In this document: positions 44,397 through 57,800 of the stretch, one piece after another
Position numbering within the stretch: the stretch's first letter is position 1
Layout: every line of letters begins with the position of its first letter
Assembly: GCF_021869535.1 (NCBI RefSeq)
Contig: NW_026262659.1
Coordinates: 806,001-870,000 of the forward strand
DNA: 64,000 bases
DNA from: Mytilus californianus
Lineage: Eukaryota > Mollusca > Bivalvia > Mytilida > Mytilidae
Direction of reading: 5' to 3'
Position numbers and translations under genes: made by a program
Notes under the pieces: model-generated
Told to the model about the DNA's origin: nothing
The model's input: the letters and a program-made list of their open reading frames with translations, nothing else
Database searches by the model: none

Positions 44397-44669
44397 CAAA
44401 TATTGTTAGTTGTTTTTTTTATTTAACTACTGGTATATCAGTAATTTATTTGATTCTTTTATGTTGCCGTGACAGTGCACATTTTCATATTACTTTTTAA
44501 AAGTAAATATTAAATTTCGCCCTTCACAAAGATACGGCAAAATAACAAATTCACTATATAGCTGGTGCCGGGAAAATAACCATTTTCAAACGAAATAGGC
44601 GATTTTGCCGACTTGAATCAAGACATTTTTATCAGAGCCTGCAAATTTGCTATTTTAAATTAAATAGCC

Positions 44670-45330
44670 ACTGTCATCTTCGAAATATAATGTACCCTTA
44701 GTTCATCAACTTTCTGCTCAGACACTGGTGACGTTTTACAAAGTCTGAAGCAGCTGCAAGCTCTTGAATACCGAATGATTTTGGGAAATGAATATCCAAT
44801 ATGCAGGTGATGTTGACATATTGCTACTAAGGTGGGGGAAATCGATAATTTCAAAATTAAAATTGTTTCATTTGTCATAGATTCTAGTACTGAAATGACA
44901 GCTCATGTCAAATTCAAAGTATAAAAATGACGCAGGGGAATCCGTGTCTGTTTCTTTAAATTCTAATTCTTGTGGATATATTAATTGAACACAGTCAGAA
45001 AAGTTTGGCTTTTTAACAGAAAAAAAACCATCATTAATATATCTGAATGTGAAATTATTTTATCTGGCTTCTTAGGTCTTGTTTTTTACAAATGTTTGAG
45101 GGAACTCCGACTCACATGAAAATAAGAAGAGGTCGGCAAGAGAGGCGCACAGTTCGTTCCCATAGGAATGCCGACAATTTGTTGAAAAAAGTCTACCTCC
45201 AAATTCAACAAATTTTTTTTCAATAAGAAACTCAAGCATAATGATCACGTGTTCCTCTGTGTAGCATGTTTTACTTTTTTGTTCACTATTAACAAAATAG
45301 ACCGTTTGGTACCCCAAAGTAATAAATAAT
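44670..45330 (-). pseudogene. PLE-2 reverse transcriptase relic
   Basis: The minus strand shows TVYFVNSEQKSKTCYTEEH, FVEFGGRLFSTNCRHSYGNE (a shifted form of the GIPMGTN region) and ADLFLFSCESEFPQTFVKN. It continues to the ACGTCACCAGTGTCTGAGCA block that begins the PLE-2 tail at 12.03 kb. Same lineage as 11.16-12.04 kb and more decayed, since the YIDDV region is partly deleted. Confidence 0.8.
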
Positions 45331-45483
45331 AAGGGCTACCTTGGTCATGTCTTCAGATGGTTTGCGTAAAACATGACCAAGCCATCTCCATCTCTTTTGT
45401 ATCAGCAAAGTCTCCATGTCCTTGGTTTTGGTATTCTCATGTAGGTCTTTGTTGGAGATTTTGTTAGGCCAGAATATTTTCAT
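45331..45483 (-). pseudogene. LINE C-terminal fragment
   Basis: Encodes NKISNKDLHENTKTKDMET then KRWRWLGHVLRKP and KVAL, the conserved segment after the RT of many non-LTR elements. It is fused head to tail with the PLE-2 relic. A second scrap of PLE-2 (CAATAAGAAACTCCAGCATA) on its other side suggests insertion into or recombination within a PLE copy. Confidence 0.7.
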
Positions 45484-45744
45484 TATCTTCTACAGACATG
45501 TGTTATGTCAATAAGAAACTCCAGCATAATTTTTTACCTGTGATGTAATCCTGAGAGCAACTTGATTCGTACGTTTCTGTTTTAGGAAAATTTGTCATCT
45601 TGTTGGTTGTTTGTTTGTCGTTTATTGTTTTGAACATAAATTGGCAATTATACCACATCTTTTTGTTTCTCATACTGATATATAAACATTAAAAACACTA
45701 CATTTATGTACAAGTAAAGTTTTGAATAAAATACAGTGAATATC

Positions 45745-46946
45745 CTGGAAAGAAACATTCAAAGTACAACAGTGCACAGAGATGTCTCGCCTTCTTTACA
45801 AATCATTGATATTATGCTGATCGTCCTAAATATAAAGATTTACTACAACTATCCCATAAACTTAACATTATCCAAGAAAATAAGGTCAAGGTCATATAAA
45901 CCAAACAAGAAATACAGATACACCTTACAATCATTCAATACACTAAATATAGTTGACCTATTGCTTATAGTTTCTAAGAAACAGACTTAATCAAGAAAAC
46001 TAAACATTGACCAATGAACCATGAAAATGAGGTAAAGGTCAGATGAACCATGCCAGGCAGACATGTACAGCTTACAATTCTTCCATACAAAAAATATAGT
46101 TGACCGACTGCTTTTAGTTAAAGAAAAACAGACCAAAACACAAAAACTTTACACTGAGCAATGAACCAAAAAAATGAGGTCAAGATCAAATAAAACCTGC
46201 AAGACTCGCATGTACATCATAAAATATTTCCATACATCAAATATAGTTGACCTATTGCATAAAGTATTAGAAAAGAAGACCAAAACTCAAAAACTTAGCT
46301 TTGACCACTGAACCTTGAAAATGAGGTCAAGGTCAGATGACACCTGCTAGCTAGACATGTACACCTTATAATCATTCCATACACCAAATATAGTAGACCT
46401 ATTGCATACAGTATAAGAAAAACAGACCAAAACACAAAAACTTAACTATAACCACTGAACCATGAAAATGAGGTCAAGGTCAGATGACACCTGCCGGTTG
46501 GACATGTACACCTTACAGTCCTTCCATACACCGAAAATACTCGACCTATTGCTTATAGTATCTGAATTATGGACTTGACCACCAAAATTTAACCTTGTTC
46601 ACTGATCCATGAAATGAGGTTGAGGTCAAGTGAAAACTGCCTGACGGGCATGAGGACCTTGCAAGGTACTCACATACCAAATATAGTTATCCTATTACTC
46701 ATTATAAGAGAGAAATTAACATTACAAAAAATCTTATCTTTTTTTCAAGTAGTCACTGAACCATGAAAATGAGGTCAAGGGCAATGGACAAGTAACAGGC
46801 GGAAACTTCATGACATGAGGCATCTACATACAAAGTATGAAGCATTCAGGTCTTCCACCTTCTGAAATATAAAGCTTTTAAGAAGTTAGCTAACGCCGCC
46901 GCCGCCGAATCACTATCCCTATGTCGAGCTTTTTGCGACAAAGTCG
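45745..46946. mobile_element. Element with 147-bp tandem array, 7 units
   Basis: AAAATGAGGTCAAGGTCA recurs at 45.877, 46.024, 46.171, 46.318, 46.465, 46.612 and 46.766 kb: 147-bp spacing, the last 154. Units also share ATACA.CAAATATAGT.GACCTATTGC. The array ends in a distinct non-repeated end with GCTAACGCCGCCGCCGCCG, CACTATCCCTATGTCGAGCT and GACAAAGTCGCATGCTCC. No coding. The array resembles satellite-like cores found in bivalve non-autonomous elements. Confidence 0.75.
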
Positions 46947-47279
46947 CATGCTCCACAATAAAATCATAAATAAAACACACATATATATATATTTTTAGTC
47001 ATATAAAAACCCACAAAAAAGTAAGTTAGATATTAAAATATTTGCATCATTCTTCTAACGTTTTTATCTTTGATCTTTAAATAAACTTATTCAAAGTCTA
47101 CCATTTCAACACTGTAATTAGATCTTTGAATATTGTTTTTGTTGGTATTAGTATTGACTTTTTCATCAGTAAATTAAAAGCAAACTAAATACTATTGTTA
47201 TATACATACTATATGCACATCATTGGATCTTCAATCTGTCGATACCTGTCTGTTGGCATTAATTCCACAAGATCATGTT
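46947..47279. other. AT-rich spacer
   Basis: Short (TA)n near 46982; nothing else assigned. Confidence 0.4.
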
Positions 47280-47932
47280 TTCTCCATCTGTTTATGACGT
47301 CTTTACACTAAATCCATTGGATGTTGGATGTGTCCTGATTGATAATTTAGTCTTAGATGCATGATGTGTTTGATTAGTTGCTAGTGGCTTTAAACTAGCT
47401 GTCAGTAACTGTACTCTCAGATCTGTATTTAGAGTCTTTTTGCTGTTGGGTTGTACAAGTACCTGTCCATGTTCACTCTGTATTTATCTTAGATGTATTT
47501 TTATTTGTATCCATCTGATGAGATAAGCCTTTTTCAACTGAATTGTATAGTTCGTTCTTATGTTGTACTGTTACACCACTGTCACAGGTTAAGGGGATGG
47601 TTGGGATCCCGCTAACACGTTTAACACCGCTGCATTCTGTATGTATGTGCCTGTCCCAAGTCAGGAGCCTTTAATTCAGTGGTTTTTGTTTGTTGCTGTG
47701 TTACATATTTTTTTTCATTCATTGTTATGCACATAAATTAGGCCATTAGTTTTCTCGTTTGAATTGTTTTCATTTTTTAATTCAGGGTCTTTTAAAGCTG
47801 ACTCTACGATAAGGGCTTTGCTCATTGTTGAAGGCTGTGTGGTGACCTATAGTTGTTAATGTTTGTGTCATTTGGTCTCTTGTGAAGAGTTGATTCATGG
47901 GCAATCACACCACATCTCCTTTTTTTTTATAA
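47280..47932 (+). repeat. RepA, longest copy in the window
   Basis: Includes sequence upstream of other copies (CTTTAAACTAGCTGTCAGTA, CTGTTGGGTTGTACAAGTAC), then CCATCTGATGAGATAAGCC, GTGCCTGTCCCAAGTCAGGA and ACACCACATCTCCTTTTTTT. It ends in a T-rich run and an inverted partner. Confidence 0.75.
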
Positions 47933-47935
47933 AAA

Positions 47936-48065
47936 TAAGGAGATGTGATATGATTGCCAATAATACATCTATCCTCCAAAGTTCAAATGAAGCGGATGTA
48001 AGAAATTATAGTCAACCGAACTGCCTTAAACTGTGAGAAAAGTCCATACCCTATTGTTGTATGAC
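47936..48065 (-). repeat. RepA fragment, tail-to-tail with the previous copy
   Basis: AAGGAGATGTGATATGATTG, CCAAAGTTCAAATGAAGCGG: RepA end in reverse, meeting the plus-strand copy at TTTTTTTATAAAAA. Confidence 0.75.
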
Positions 48066-48144
48066 TATCATACTGGTTTGTGTAATATAGTCGTTAAATT
48101 TACTGAACCATATCGTTGTCATTTTTATTGATGGCATGCAATAT

Positions 48145-48312
48145 GAAAAGTAAACCATTATAGGTCAAAGTACAACACAGAGCCTTGGCTCACACGGAAC
48201 AGCAAGCTATAAAGGGCCCCCAAAAACGACTAGTGCAAAACCATTCAAACAGGAAAACCAACAGTCTAATCTAATATGAAAAAAAAGAGAAACGAGAAAC
48301 ACTAATGAACCA
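48145..48312 (-). repeat. RepA copy
   Basis: AAACCATTATAGGTCAAAGT, GAGCCTTGGCTCACACGGAA, CAAGCTATAAAGGGCCCCCA and GAAACGAGAAACACTAATGA. Younger subfamily than its neighbour at 47.9-48.06 kb. Confidence 0.85.
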
Positions 48313-51161
48313 AATGTTTACAAATCTGATAAGTTAAACCTAAATTTTGTTCAAGTTATTAAATAAGTCCACTGAACACAATTAACCAATAATATTCCTT
48401 CTTTAAGAGAAAAGAGTACTCAGTATCTATGATGCAAATTTATTGTTTCTTAACAATTGTAAGACATTATTCAAATATCACAGATTTTATTTCCATCATG
48501 CTTATTAACAAAATATTTATGAAAATAGAAAAAAAGTATAATTAACCTGAAAACTTTGACACATAATATATTTATATTATCTTAAATACATATATTCAAC
48601 TGATTATTTCTCATATATACTCATGTAAATTATTCGAAACAAATTGAAAACAAACCTTTAAATTATCATTAATATTTTTGAAACATAACTTGAAATGTTT
48701 TTGAGAAGCCTTGATGAGAACCCTTTCACTCACAGAGGTATGTGTTGGTTGATTGATTGATTGTCGTTTATTAGTCCACTGACAAATATTTTTTGAATGT
48801 TCAGGACCATTAGTGATTTGGTTAAAATCATAAAAATGTGTTGTCTTTATTCTACTTTTCATCAAATTATATTAACATCGACTTTCTAAGAAGATACATA
48901 TAAAAATTGGAAATAAAATTGAGAATGGAAATGGAAAATATGTCAAAGAGACAACAACCCGACCAAAGAGCAGACCACTGTACATTTGTGTCATGGTATC
49001 TATACATAAAAAATTATCATGACGGTAGTATAGTTTTCAAAACAGCAATATCTAGAAAAAAAAAGATCACAAAGTTTGACCCCTAATTCCACTGATCAAA
49101 TTAACTATAATTATGCATCTCACAATCAAGTTTTAATGCCACAAATCATTCAGTCTATAATAAAAATGATATAATATAAATCTATGACAAAGTCTAATCA
49201 AAATTATTTAGTTTCACATGAATGAACATCTTTCCAGTTTAAATACAAAAATAATCCTTCAGTGTCATAACTGACATAAGTTATCTTGAAGAAATGTGAA
49301 ATACATGGTTTTGATTGGTTATCCCTCACTAAATACCATATATATGCAAAATTTACATGAGTAACTAAATGTGCATAAAAACTTTGCCAGAGTCATTTGA
49401 CCACGAAGTATAGACTGATCACAACAACAGATATAAGAAAAAGTGTTTCAAATAAACTATTGACAGAGATACATATCTCGTCTGTCACAAAGGTTTTTCC
49501 AAGAGTAAAAAGCAAATGATGAAATCTAAATAGCAATACTTTAATTTGTCAACCATGCAACAGTTTTCAAAGTCAATAGACCATGACTTAGGAGGCAAAA
49601 TCAAATAATCTCAACTAGATGTGCCAAGGCTAATACAACGCAGCATACCAAATATCATCGACTTATCATAAGTGGTTCTCCTTAAACTGACCTTATCACA
49701 CAATCTTTTAACAAATTGGTGTCTCTAACACCTTCACACTGTGAGAAACAATATAACTAAATCTCACTGTTTGAGAAAAAATATATAGAACTTTTAAAAA
49801 AAATTAATTCAGAAGAAAAGTTGTAAAAGTTCATCCATCGTTGGACTTGTCAAGTCTCTCACATATAATGGACAATGTCATTAAATTTATATACATGTGC
49901 ATGGAATGAAAAGATAATAAAAATAAACACACACATTTAAGTTAAGCACCTTCATTAATCATTTGAGTTGTCCTGCTCTATTACTTCTGATATAGGATAC
50001 AACTTTGAATGCTGCAAATATTCAAGGACACTTCATAACACAAATTACAAATACAGAAACAAAACATTCCAATGTAATCTCAATATAAATATAGACTTAA
50101 GTAGGCATTGATTAGAACACTTGATAATTTAATACAATAAAAATGGGTGCTGAAAACAGTTAATATAAAATAACAGGGGTTATTCCAAAAATGAATATAG
50201 CCATGGATGGAAATCCCCTTTTATTACAAAATTGGTAAAAGAGCCAAATGTTTTTTTCAAGTTGAGTCATCACAATTTTTATAACTCCACAATTTCATGT
50301 TTTTTCCAGTGAATGAAGGGCCTGTCACTGTGTAAAAATGTGAGGTATTTGAGAAAAATATATAGGATACAAGAACCCCACAAAAATAGTTCATACTGAC
50401 TTAACCTTGGCAACAAGGATGACAACAGGTTATCAAACGAGGGAGATAATTATACTATGTATTTAGATATTATATCAATATTAACTTAAACTATTTTATA
50501 CCAAAATGGAGGATCCAGACAGTGTATTAAATGGTTATAGCTACTATATATTTCAAAATTTATAAAATCAATACTGTTGTTTATAAATCTGGAATATATA
50601 ATATATAACACATAACATAACAAACAATTTTAAACCACGAATGGTTAATAAAATTCATAATTTCTTTATATAACTAAGGCTAAATCGATAACAACTAATA
50701 ATACAATATGTAGAATACTATTGGATATTGTAGACTCTCAAATCCTTACATGCTTATTACAACCAAACAAAGATCAAGTTTGAATTAAGGTGGAGTCACT
50801 TTCACTGTTCTCGAGTAATATTCCTTTATAAATTGAAAAATTGAAAATTTGCAGTTTCTGCAATCTTACTATTCATATTTATATACCACTCAAATACCAA
50901 CTTTATGTGTATGTTGGTAATAAGCATTGTGTATAAGTTTCATAACATTTGGTTGAGACAAACTACAGAGAGGAAAATAATTTTGGGACAAAACGACGGA
51001 GATACGGATGTACAGACGAAAAAGGGTAAAACTTAATGCCTGTCAGCTGCAGCAGGGGCATAAAACTTGCATTGGTTACAAGGAAATCAAGTGGGAATAT
51101 TAAGTTTGATCAGATATTATATATTACCATGATAAACTCTATGCCACAGGTTGCCCACAAC
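48313..51161. other. Region downstream of the PARP gene, no gene seen
   Basis: No coding frame. A dispersed-repeat end (GTCAAAGAGACAACAACCCG) lies at 48943. About 50.82-51.06 kb looks like a degraded repeat ending AGGGTAAAACTTAATGCC. The 3' UTR and polyadenylation site of the minus-strand PARP gene should lie left of 51598, position not determined. Confidence 0.4.
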
Positions 51162-51367
51162 TACTGTAAATTCAGAAATTATTGCCATGTTTTTATTATT
51201 GCGAAAAATGCGACAGGGTTATAATGGCAATAATTTAAACTCGCATTTTTAACTTATATGAATTAAACAGGATTGTTCTCAATATTGCAAAAATTAGAAT
51301 CGTATTTTAGTCTAAAATGACAAAATCGCAATAATAAATGCACGCAATAATCTCTGAATTTACAGTA
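51162..51367. mobile_element. MITE with 23-bp terminal inverted repeats, TA target
   Basis: Starts TACTGTAAATTCAGAAATTA and ends CTCTGAATTTACAGTA, near-perfect inverted repeats bounded by TA on both sides, about 206 bp, no coding. TA duplication and small size suggest mobilisation by a Tc1/mariner-type transposase. Confidence 0.8.
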
Positions 51368-51597
51368 TATAACAATTCAAATATGTCTAATAACAAAAAT
51401 CTAAACATTTTGATAAGAATTACCTATTTTACACTGATTTGTTTTTAAATTGTTTATTTGTTGGGCAAAAAGATACTATTATTTCAAACTGACACAATAT
51501 TATACAAAAACTTTCAATAAAGCTTAATTTCAAATAATCAACAAGATCACATTTCAATAGTAATGGCACATTTAGATCTATCACATATACTTCATCA

Positions 51598-51875
51598 TTA
51601 CACTCGCTGGTAAGTTATCACATACTCAGGATAACACTGTGCTGCATCAAAAGCAAGAAACTCACGGAAATTCCACGACCCATCAACAACAACAGAGTCA
51701 TAAGATCCATGTCCTGAGGAATTATGGGAAGAATCGGTACATTTGTCTCTCTCACAAGATTTACATGGGGGGCGAGCAAATTTTTTTTCTGTTTCAGTCA
51801 CAAAGATTTCTCCAAGAGCCATTCTTAACAGAATCATCTTCTTTGGCTTAGATTTGTCCCTTTCACTTTTTTTAT
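51598..51875 (-). CDS. PARP gene, last exon
   Basis: Follows ATTTTGTAG and ends in TAA. It encodes the end of the PARP fold: ILLRMALGEIFV, a Cys/His cluster (CKSCERDKC then H), SVVVDG, and REFLAFDAAQCYPEYVITYQ. Glu in REFL aligns with the catalytic Glu of tankyrase. The cluster sits where tankyrase has its zinc site, although the spacing differs. Confidence 0.9.
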
Positions 51876-54800
51876 CTACAAAATAATAGGATAAAAGATT
51901 ATCCCACAAACTTTAGAATAAAGATACTATTATTTATCAAACAGAGAATACCTGACTCTATGATGTAACAATTAACAAAAATGTTATATAACCTTTACAT
52001 ACATGTACCATAATGAAAACTATCCAGGTAAGATAAAAGTCCCTGCTCAATTCTGTTTTACAAAAAATACATCAGTTTTTGGCATAAAATTGTCAACAAC
52101 AAAAAATTCACCCCCTGCAGAGAATGCGATTTTACCATTACATACACTTATGTCCAACCCTTTACTTAACATTGGATCTGCCCCTTACCATGTAAATAGT
52201 TATGGATGTAAATAATATGTGACAGATTAGATTTAAATATATATGCATATTATAATATATACAAGTTAAATACAAAAAAGGTAATCTGAAGTTTAATATA
52301 AATAAAATATTTAATTCTATTCAGTTGTAACTATTATGCATTTTCCCTGAAAAAGGTTGTGAAAATAAAAAAAACAAAGTTCCAATGTCCCCTTCTTGCA
52401 CATATTTTTTCTATCCAAGGTTCAAGAGCAAATTAACTAAAAAATACACTTTTTTTCTTTTTCTTTAAAACTGTTGATAAATATCTTGACAAATGAATGC
52501 TTCATAGTAAATTTAATGTAATTTCCAAATTTTTCCAATATAATTAATATTTCCAAGGGGCATAACACTTTTAGAAATAACTGATCAGCACTGATTTTCG
52601 TATTTGTCTAAGACATTGCTGATATAAATCTATGACATAAATTCATAAAAATCTGCATATAATGTGAGATCGTTAACAAGACCAGACAGATGGATAGAGG
52701 CCAAGTATTTCTATGTCCCCCTGTGAAGCGATGTACAGGGGACAATAACGACTTGAATTATATATACAAAATAATTTTTGCAGTGAACAATTTAAAAGAA
52801 TTTATATTACATTATACCTGCATACTGATCTGCCTTTGTTGAACTTTCTGATGCATAGACAGCTGCTCCAAACATGGCCTTGTCAGTCAGTCTGATGTCA
52901 AATCCCTGTGTGGCGATTGTAGGAATTCTATCTTCCTGTGTACCATGGAACAGATAATGCTCATTTATCTCAGGATAAACATCAGTAAAAACACTTTTAT
53001 CAGCTTTTACAGTCGTAAAAACTTTCCTTTTTCTAACCCCACTAGGAAGATCTCCTAACTGATCAAAAGGTGTCTCTAGTACTCCAGCTTTGTGGAATAG
53101 TTTCCCTCTCATTTGCACATACTTTTCAAAAAGTTCTGTATTTTCAATCCTTTCAACTTTGGTCACCTTAATATTCGTATAATTCAAGTCTTCCAAGCCA
53201 GCACCATCACGACCTTTCCCAACAAATTTTGGTATCCAAGTCTCTTCTACAATTTTACTGACAGCTGTCTCTATCTGTCTCGTCACTTTAGCCAGTTTAT
53301 AACGTTCTCTCTTGGTCTGAGAGTTCCATTCCTTCAGGGACTTAGCTGGACCAAATATGGACCAGTAACTAGGAGGCTTGTCCTGGTAATTATACATCCA
53401 CAGAAAGAAAGCTGGTGTTCCAGGAGCTGGGGATTCAGGTGGGGCAGAAGGCTCCACTGGTGGAGGTGGGGCTGACGGCATCTTTAACGTCAGACCTAAA
53501 ATGATGGTTAAAATAAGTGAGTTTAGGACAAAAACATAATGATTGAAAATTGCATAATTTAGATAAAAAAGTTACCATAATTCAATTCATAAATACAACA
53601 AAGCTCACCTTTGAAAACTTTGTCTTAGTATGCCCCCTTCATATGGCCCCAAATGTTTAAGGTAACTGTCTTTACGAAATTTTTTCTCCAGTACGTGTTT
53701 CTGATGAAAGCAATTCAAGTATATAAGCTGTGAATAATGTTACATTAGGCAAATTTCCCTCATTTTTATTGCATCGAGATCACCATTCATGTCATGGATT
53801 GTTTATGTTTGCTACTTGGGATTCAATAGCACTTTACATAACTAGAAGTTGTTATAAATAGAAAACAACAGTCCTACTCTATCTACAAAAACTGTCATAT
53901 ATATTTCAAAATACAACTGATTCTGACAAATAGTTGAAACTTTCATTCTTCTTCGTATATGTTTTATTCCTAACATGTTAATATTATTCAACTTTTACTC
54001 AAAACATCAGATTTTGATTTTTTTATAATTAGTCATTATCATTGTCTAGCTTTCAAAGGGAGGCAATCCTTCACTTGAGACTATCAGCACCTCTATTCTT
54101 ATACTAATGTGGTTCTGTATTAATCCCTCACACATCAATAAACATCAAACAAAGGTAATGAATAAATCTATTAGATTGCATTCTCACCTCTTGTGACTTG
54201 AAATTCCTTAAGCAAAGCCTATAAGAGAAAAAGAATACAGTAATACAAAGTAAAATCAAGTCTTGATACTTTAAATATGTAGTTAGGCCAAAAACAGTAA
54301 GCTTCTTAATAAAATGCATACTGTAAACAGGAAAATTTTCGCGGCAGTTTTATGTTCACTATTTTCGTGGTAAGAATTTAAACGCGAAAATAAAACGACC
54401 GCGGAAATTTCAAAGAAACTCTATTCATAAGATGAAGACCATACATGTGCGTATATGAATAGGATATGTACAGGACCACTGTATAACATCGATTTTACAG
54501 ACGACAAATCTATGCCTCATATCATAACTATTTCTAAATGAAAAGCAATGTTAGAAATCATGACTTCAACTCAAGTTAACCTTATTAAAATGGAAGACAT
54601 CTCAAGCAAGAGGACATTATGGACATTACGGATATTGTTATGTAAACAACACTTGTTACAAATATGTAAATGACACCTGTCAATCAGTTTTAAAAGTACT
54701 ACCTCGTTGAATCTTCTACAAAGATTAAATAGATCAAAAGATAGATTAATCAGCATTAATCCGGACAGCATTTTATTTTAATTCACTCTTAGTTAGGTCT

Positions 54801-57800
54801 TCTTTACTGTTTATTGTGTATGTGTGTTTTTAAAGGCAAACATGACACAACTTTTAATCTCCTTTAACATTAATGAACCCAAAACAAATGATTTCTGATT
54901 GGTATTATCACTTGATTTACGATACATGTAAGATCATGTAAAGCTGTTCACATTCTAAATCATTTATGAAAATATTTATATAAGTCACATGGAAATTGCG
55001 ATTTCAAAACAGCGAGAATTTAGATTGTTTTAATAAATCACAAAATAAAGACGGCGTGAAAATTTCCTGGTTTACAGTATTTTATTCAAGTTGTATGAAA
55101 TTTTAAAAAGAATATGTTTTTTTTTAATCGTAAGAAAAAATTGATACATTGAAATTTAGGAGAAATTTATGTCAGTTATTTGAAATTAATGACTGACATG
55201 GTTAAGGTTGGAAATCTGCTATAGAGATAGATTTTGACCTCTCCCTTATGGAGCAACAAATATGGTAAATGCAAAGACTTTTTACAAGTATCATTCCTAA
55301 CGTTGACATGTTATAAGGCTCCCCTCCCTTTTTTATTTCAAAATCCTGGATAAACATCTGTAAATGGGTATGTATAAGTATCATTAAGTAATTAATATTA
55401 AGGAAATGTCAATTAGACATAAAAAAAAAGATGCAAATGCTGCATTCTATGGGGAGAAGCAGCAAATACCAATTTTCAATTCTCTGGTTTTATCTAGCCA
55501 GGGATGGAATCATTGACCTCACGCACTTGATTCAAGCACACTTCTATGAGACCACAGAAGCAGTTAATTTAATTATACTTACATTTTCCACAACCATACA
55601 GTCTTTACTTTGGTCAAAGACAACGATGTAGATATGTTGTAACTTTGTGTCACTGTGTTTCAGATCAAACTTTCTAATACAACTCTCCATAGTTTTGGCC
55701 ATGACATCAGGTGGGTACTTTAGAGCTCCTGTCCCCAGGGTGGGGAAGGCAATATACTTGGTGTCATGGCTATGTGCCTTCTCCAGACAGTTGGTGATAA
55801 AATCTGTCAGAACCTAAAACAATGCAGAACCTATGTTAAGGGTACTCTTACAAAGATTAAACAATGCTTTGTTTTTTACTTTCTGCTCTGAAGACCTTTC
55901 TGGACCATAGGATTTACAGGAGTTATAATTTCGACTGTACCATATATATGTTACAAGTCATAAATATTTATCCAGAACTGTCCCAAATAATTTTCAAAGA
56001 CAGGGATATTGAAAGAAAGTATTAACCAAATCTAAATTTCATCTTTGTATGCATTAGTTTCTGCAACATCTCTGGTAAATATTTATGTTTTAAAATGTAA
56101 ATTACATCAAATAAGGTCTTCAGTTTTCATTTTGGTTGATCTGAATTGTTTCCACATATAAATATCAGGATATGTGGGTATACAACAATTGAAACAGCAA
56201 CCCAACAACAAAAATAACCAAAAAGACATCTAAAAGGCAAAACATACAGTTATTATCATTATAGGGATGTCTAAACAATATTTCAGGCCCTTAATTGTCC
56301 AGAGTCTATCAAAAGTGTGAATGAGTTCACACTTCCCAAATAATATCAACAAATCTGTTTTGTACAATAAAAGTGACATATACAGTCCACTGAACAAAGT
56401 AATCCAACAAATATCTACTTCATTTGAACTTTGGTAGAAAGTTGTCTCATTGGCAATCATATCACATCTTCTTATGTTTATATTAAACAGAAAGCTTATA
56501 TATTATAGTAACTATCAAAGGGATATATACACTAAACAAAGTAAACAAACAGTACTGAAATATCATATTTTAGGAATAACAGTACTTAAGTTAAAGAGTT
56601 GCTGCCGTCATTGGCGATTTTAAGGTCCCAAATGCAGTTTTACTTGCACTGCATATTAGCAATTGTCAAATCCCAATTGAAGGTAGCAACTCTTCAACTG
56701 TAGTACTGTTATTCCTTTTCTACTGCATTCAAAATAGAAATTTTACATTAGAGGTTTAAATAATGTATATTTAAGATAAAATAAAATTCTGAGAAGCTTC
56801 ATGAATGATTTTGGCGCATAAATATCATGGCAATACATGACATGATACAAATGAAAACTTTCAAACCAAAGTTTAAATCATGACTTTTATACTTCAGATT
56901 TGGATAAGATCACATTGAGGTAGATTATGATTTATTTTAGATTATATTGTATTCATCAAACATTTGTGATTTCCAGCAATTCAAAATTACAGCCAAAGAC
57001 ATGTCAATTTGATGGAAAACTTGAGACAATGAAAAAAGTTGTAACATAAAATTGCATTATAAATTACAGTAGTAATACAGATGAAAATGATCAAAGATGA
57101 TTTATGTTTTATGTCCTGGATTATTTACCGACCTGTTGGATAATCTGCAGGATTTTTGTCCTGAATTATAAAGGATATTTTACCTACCTGTTGTGGATTA
57201 TCTGAGGTATTTTTGTCCTGAATTATAAAGGGTATTTTACCCACCTGTTGTGAATTATCTGAGGTATTTTTGTCCTGAATTATAAAGGACATTTTACCAA
57301 CCTGTTGTGGATTATCTGAGGTATTTTTGTCCTGAATTATAAAGGATATTTTACCAACCTGTTGTGGATTATCTGAGGTATTTTTGTCCTGAATTATATA
57401 AGGTATTTTACCAACCAGTTGTGGATTATCTGAGGTATTTTTGTCCTGAATTATATAAGGTATTTTACAAATCTGTTGTGGATTATCTGAGGTATTTTTG
57501 TCCTGAATTATAAAGGATATTTTACCAACATGTTGTGGATTATCTGAGGTATTTTTGTCCTGAATTATAAAGGATATTTTACCAACCTGTTGTGGACTAT
57601 CTGAGGTACTTTTGTCCTGAATTATATAAGGTATTTTACTTACCTGTTGTGGATTATCTGAGGTATTTTTGTCCTGAATTATATCAGGTATTTTACCAAC
57701 CTGTTGTGGATTATCTGAGGTATTTTTGTCCTGAATTATATAAGGTATTTTACGTACCTGTTGTGGATTATCTGAAGTATTTTTGTCCTGAATTATATAA

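Noticed and set aside
47515-47535. CTGATGAGATAAGCC as a hammerhead core in RepA
   Set aside because: No GAAA box or closing stem follows at a suitable distance.
53113-53475. 120-codon plus frame
   Set aside because: Antisense of the PARP catalytic exon.
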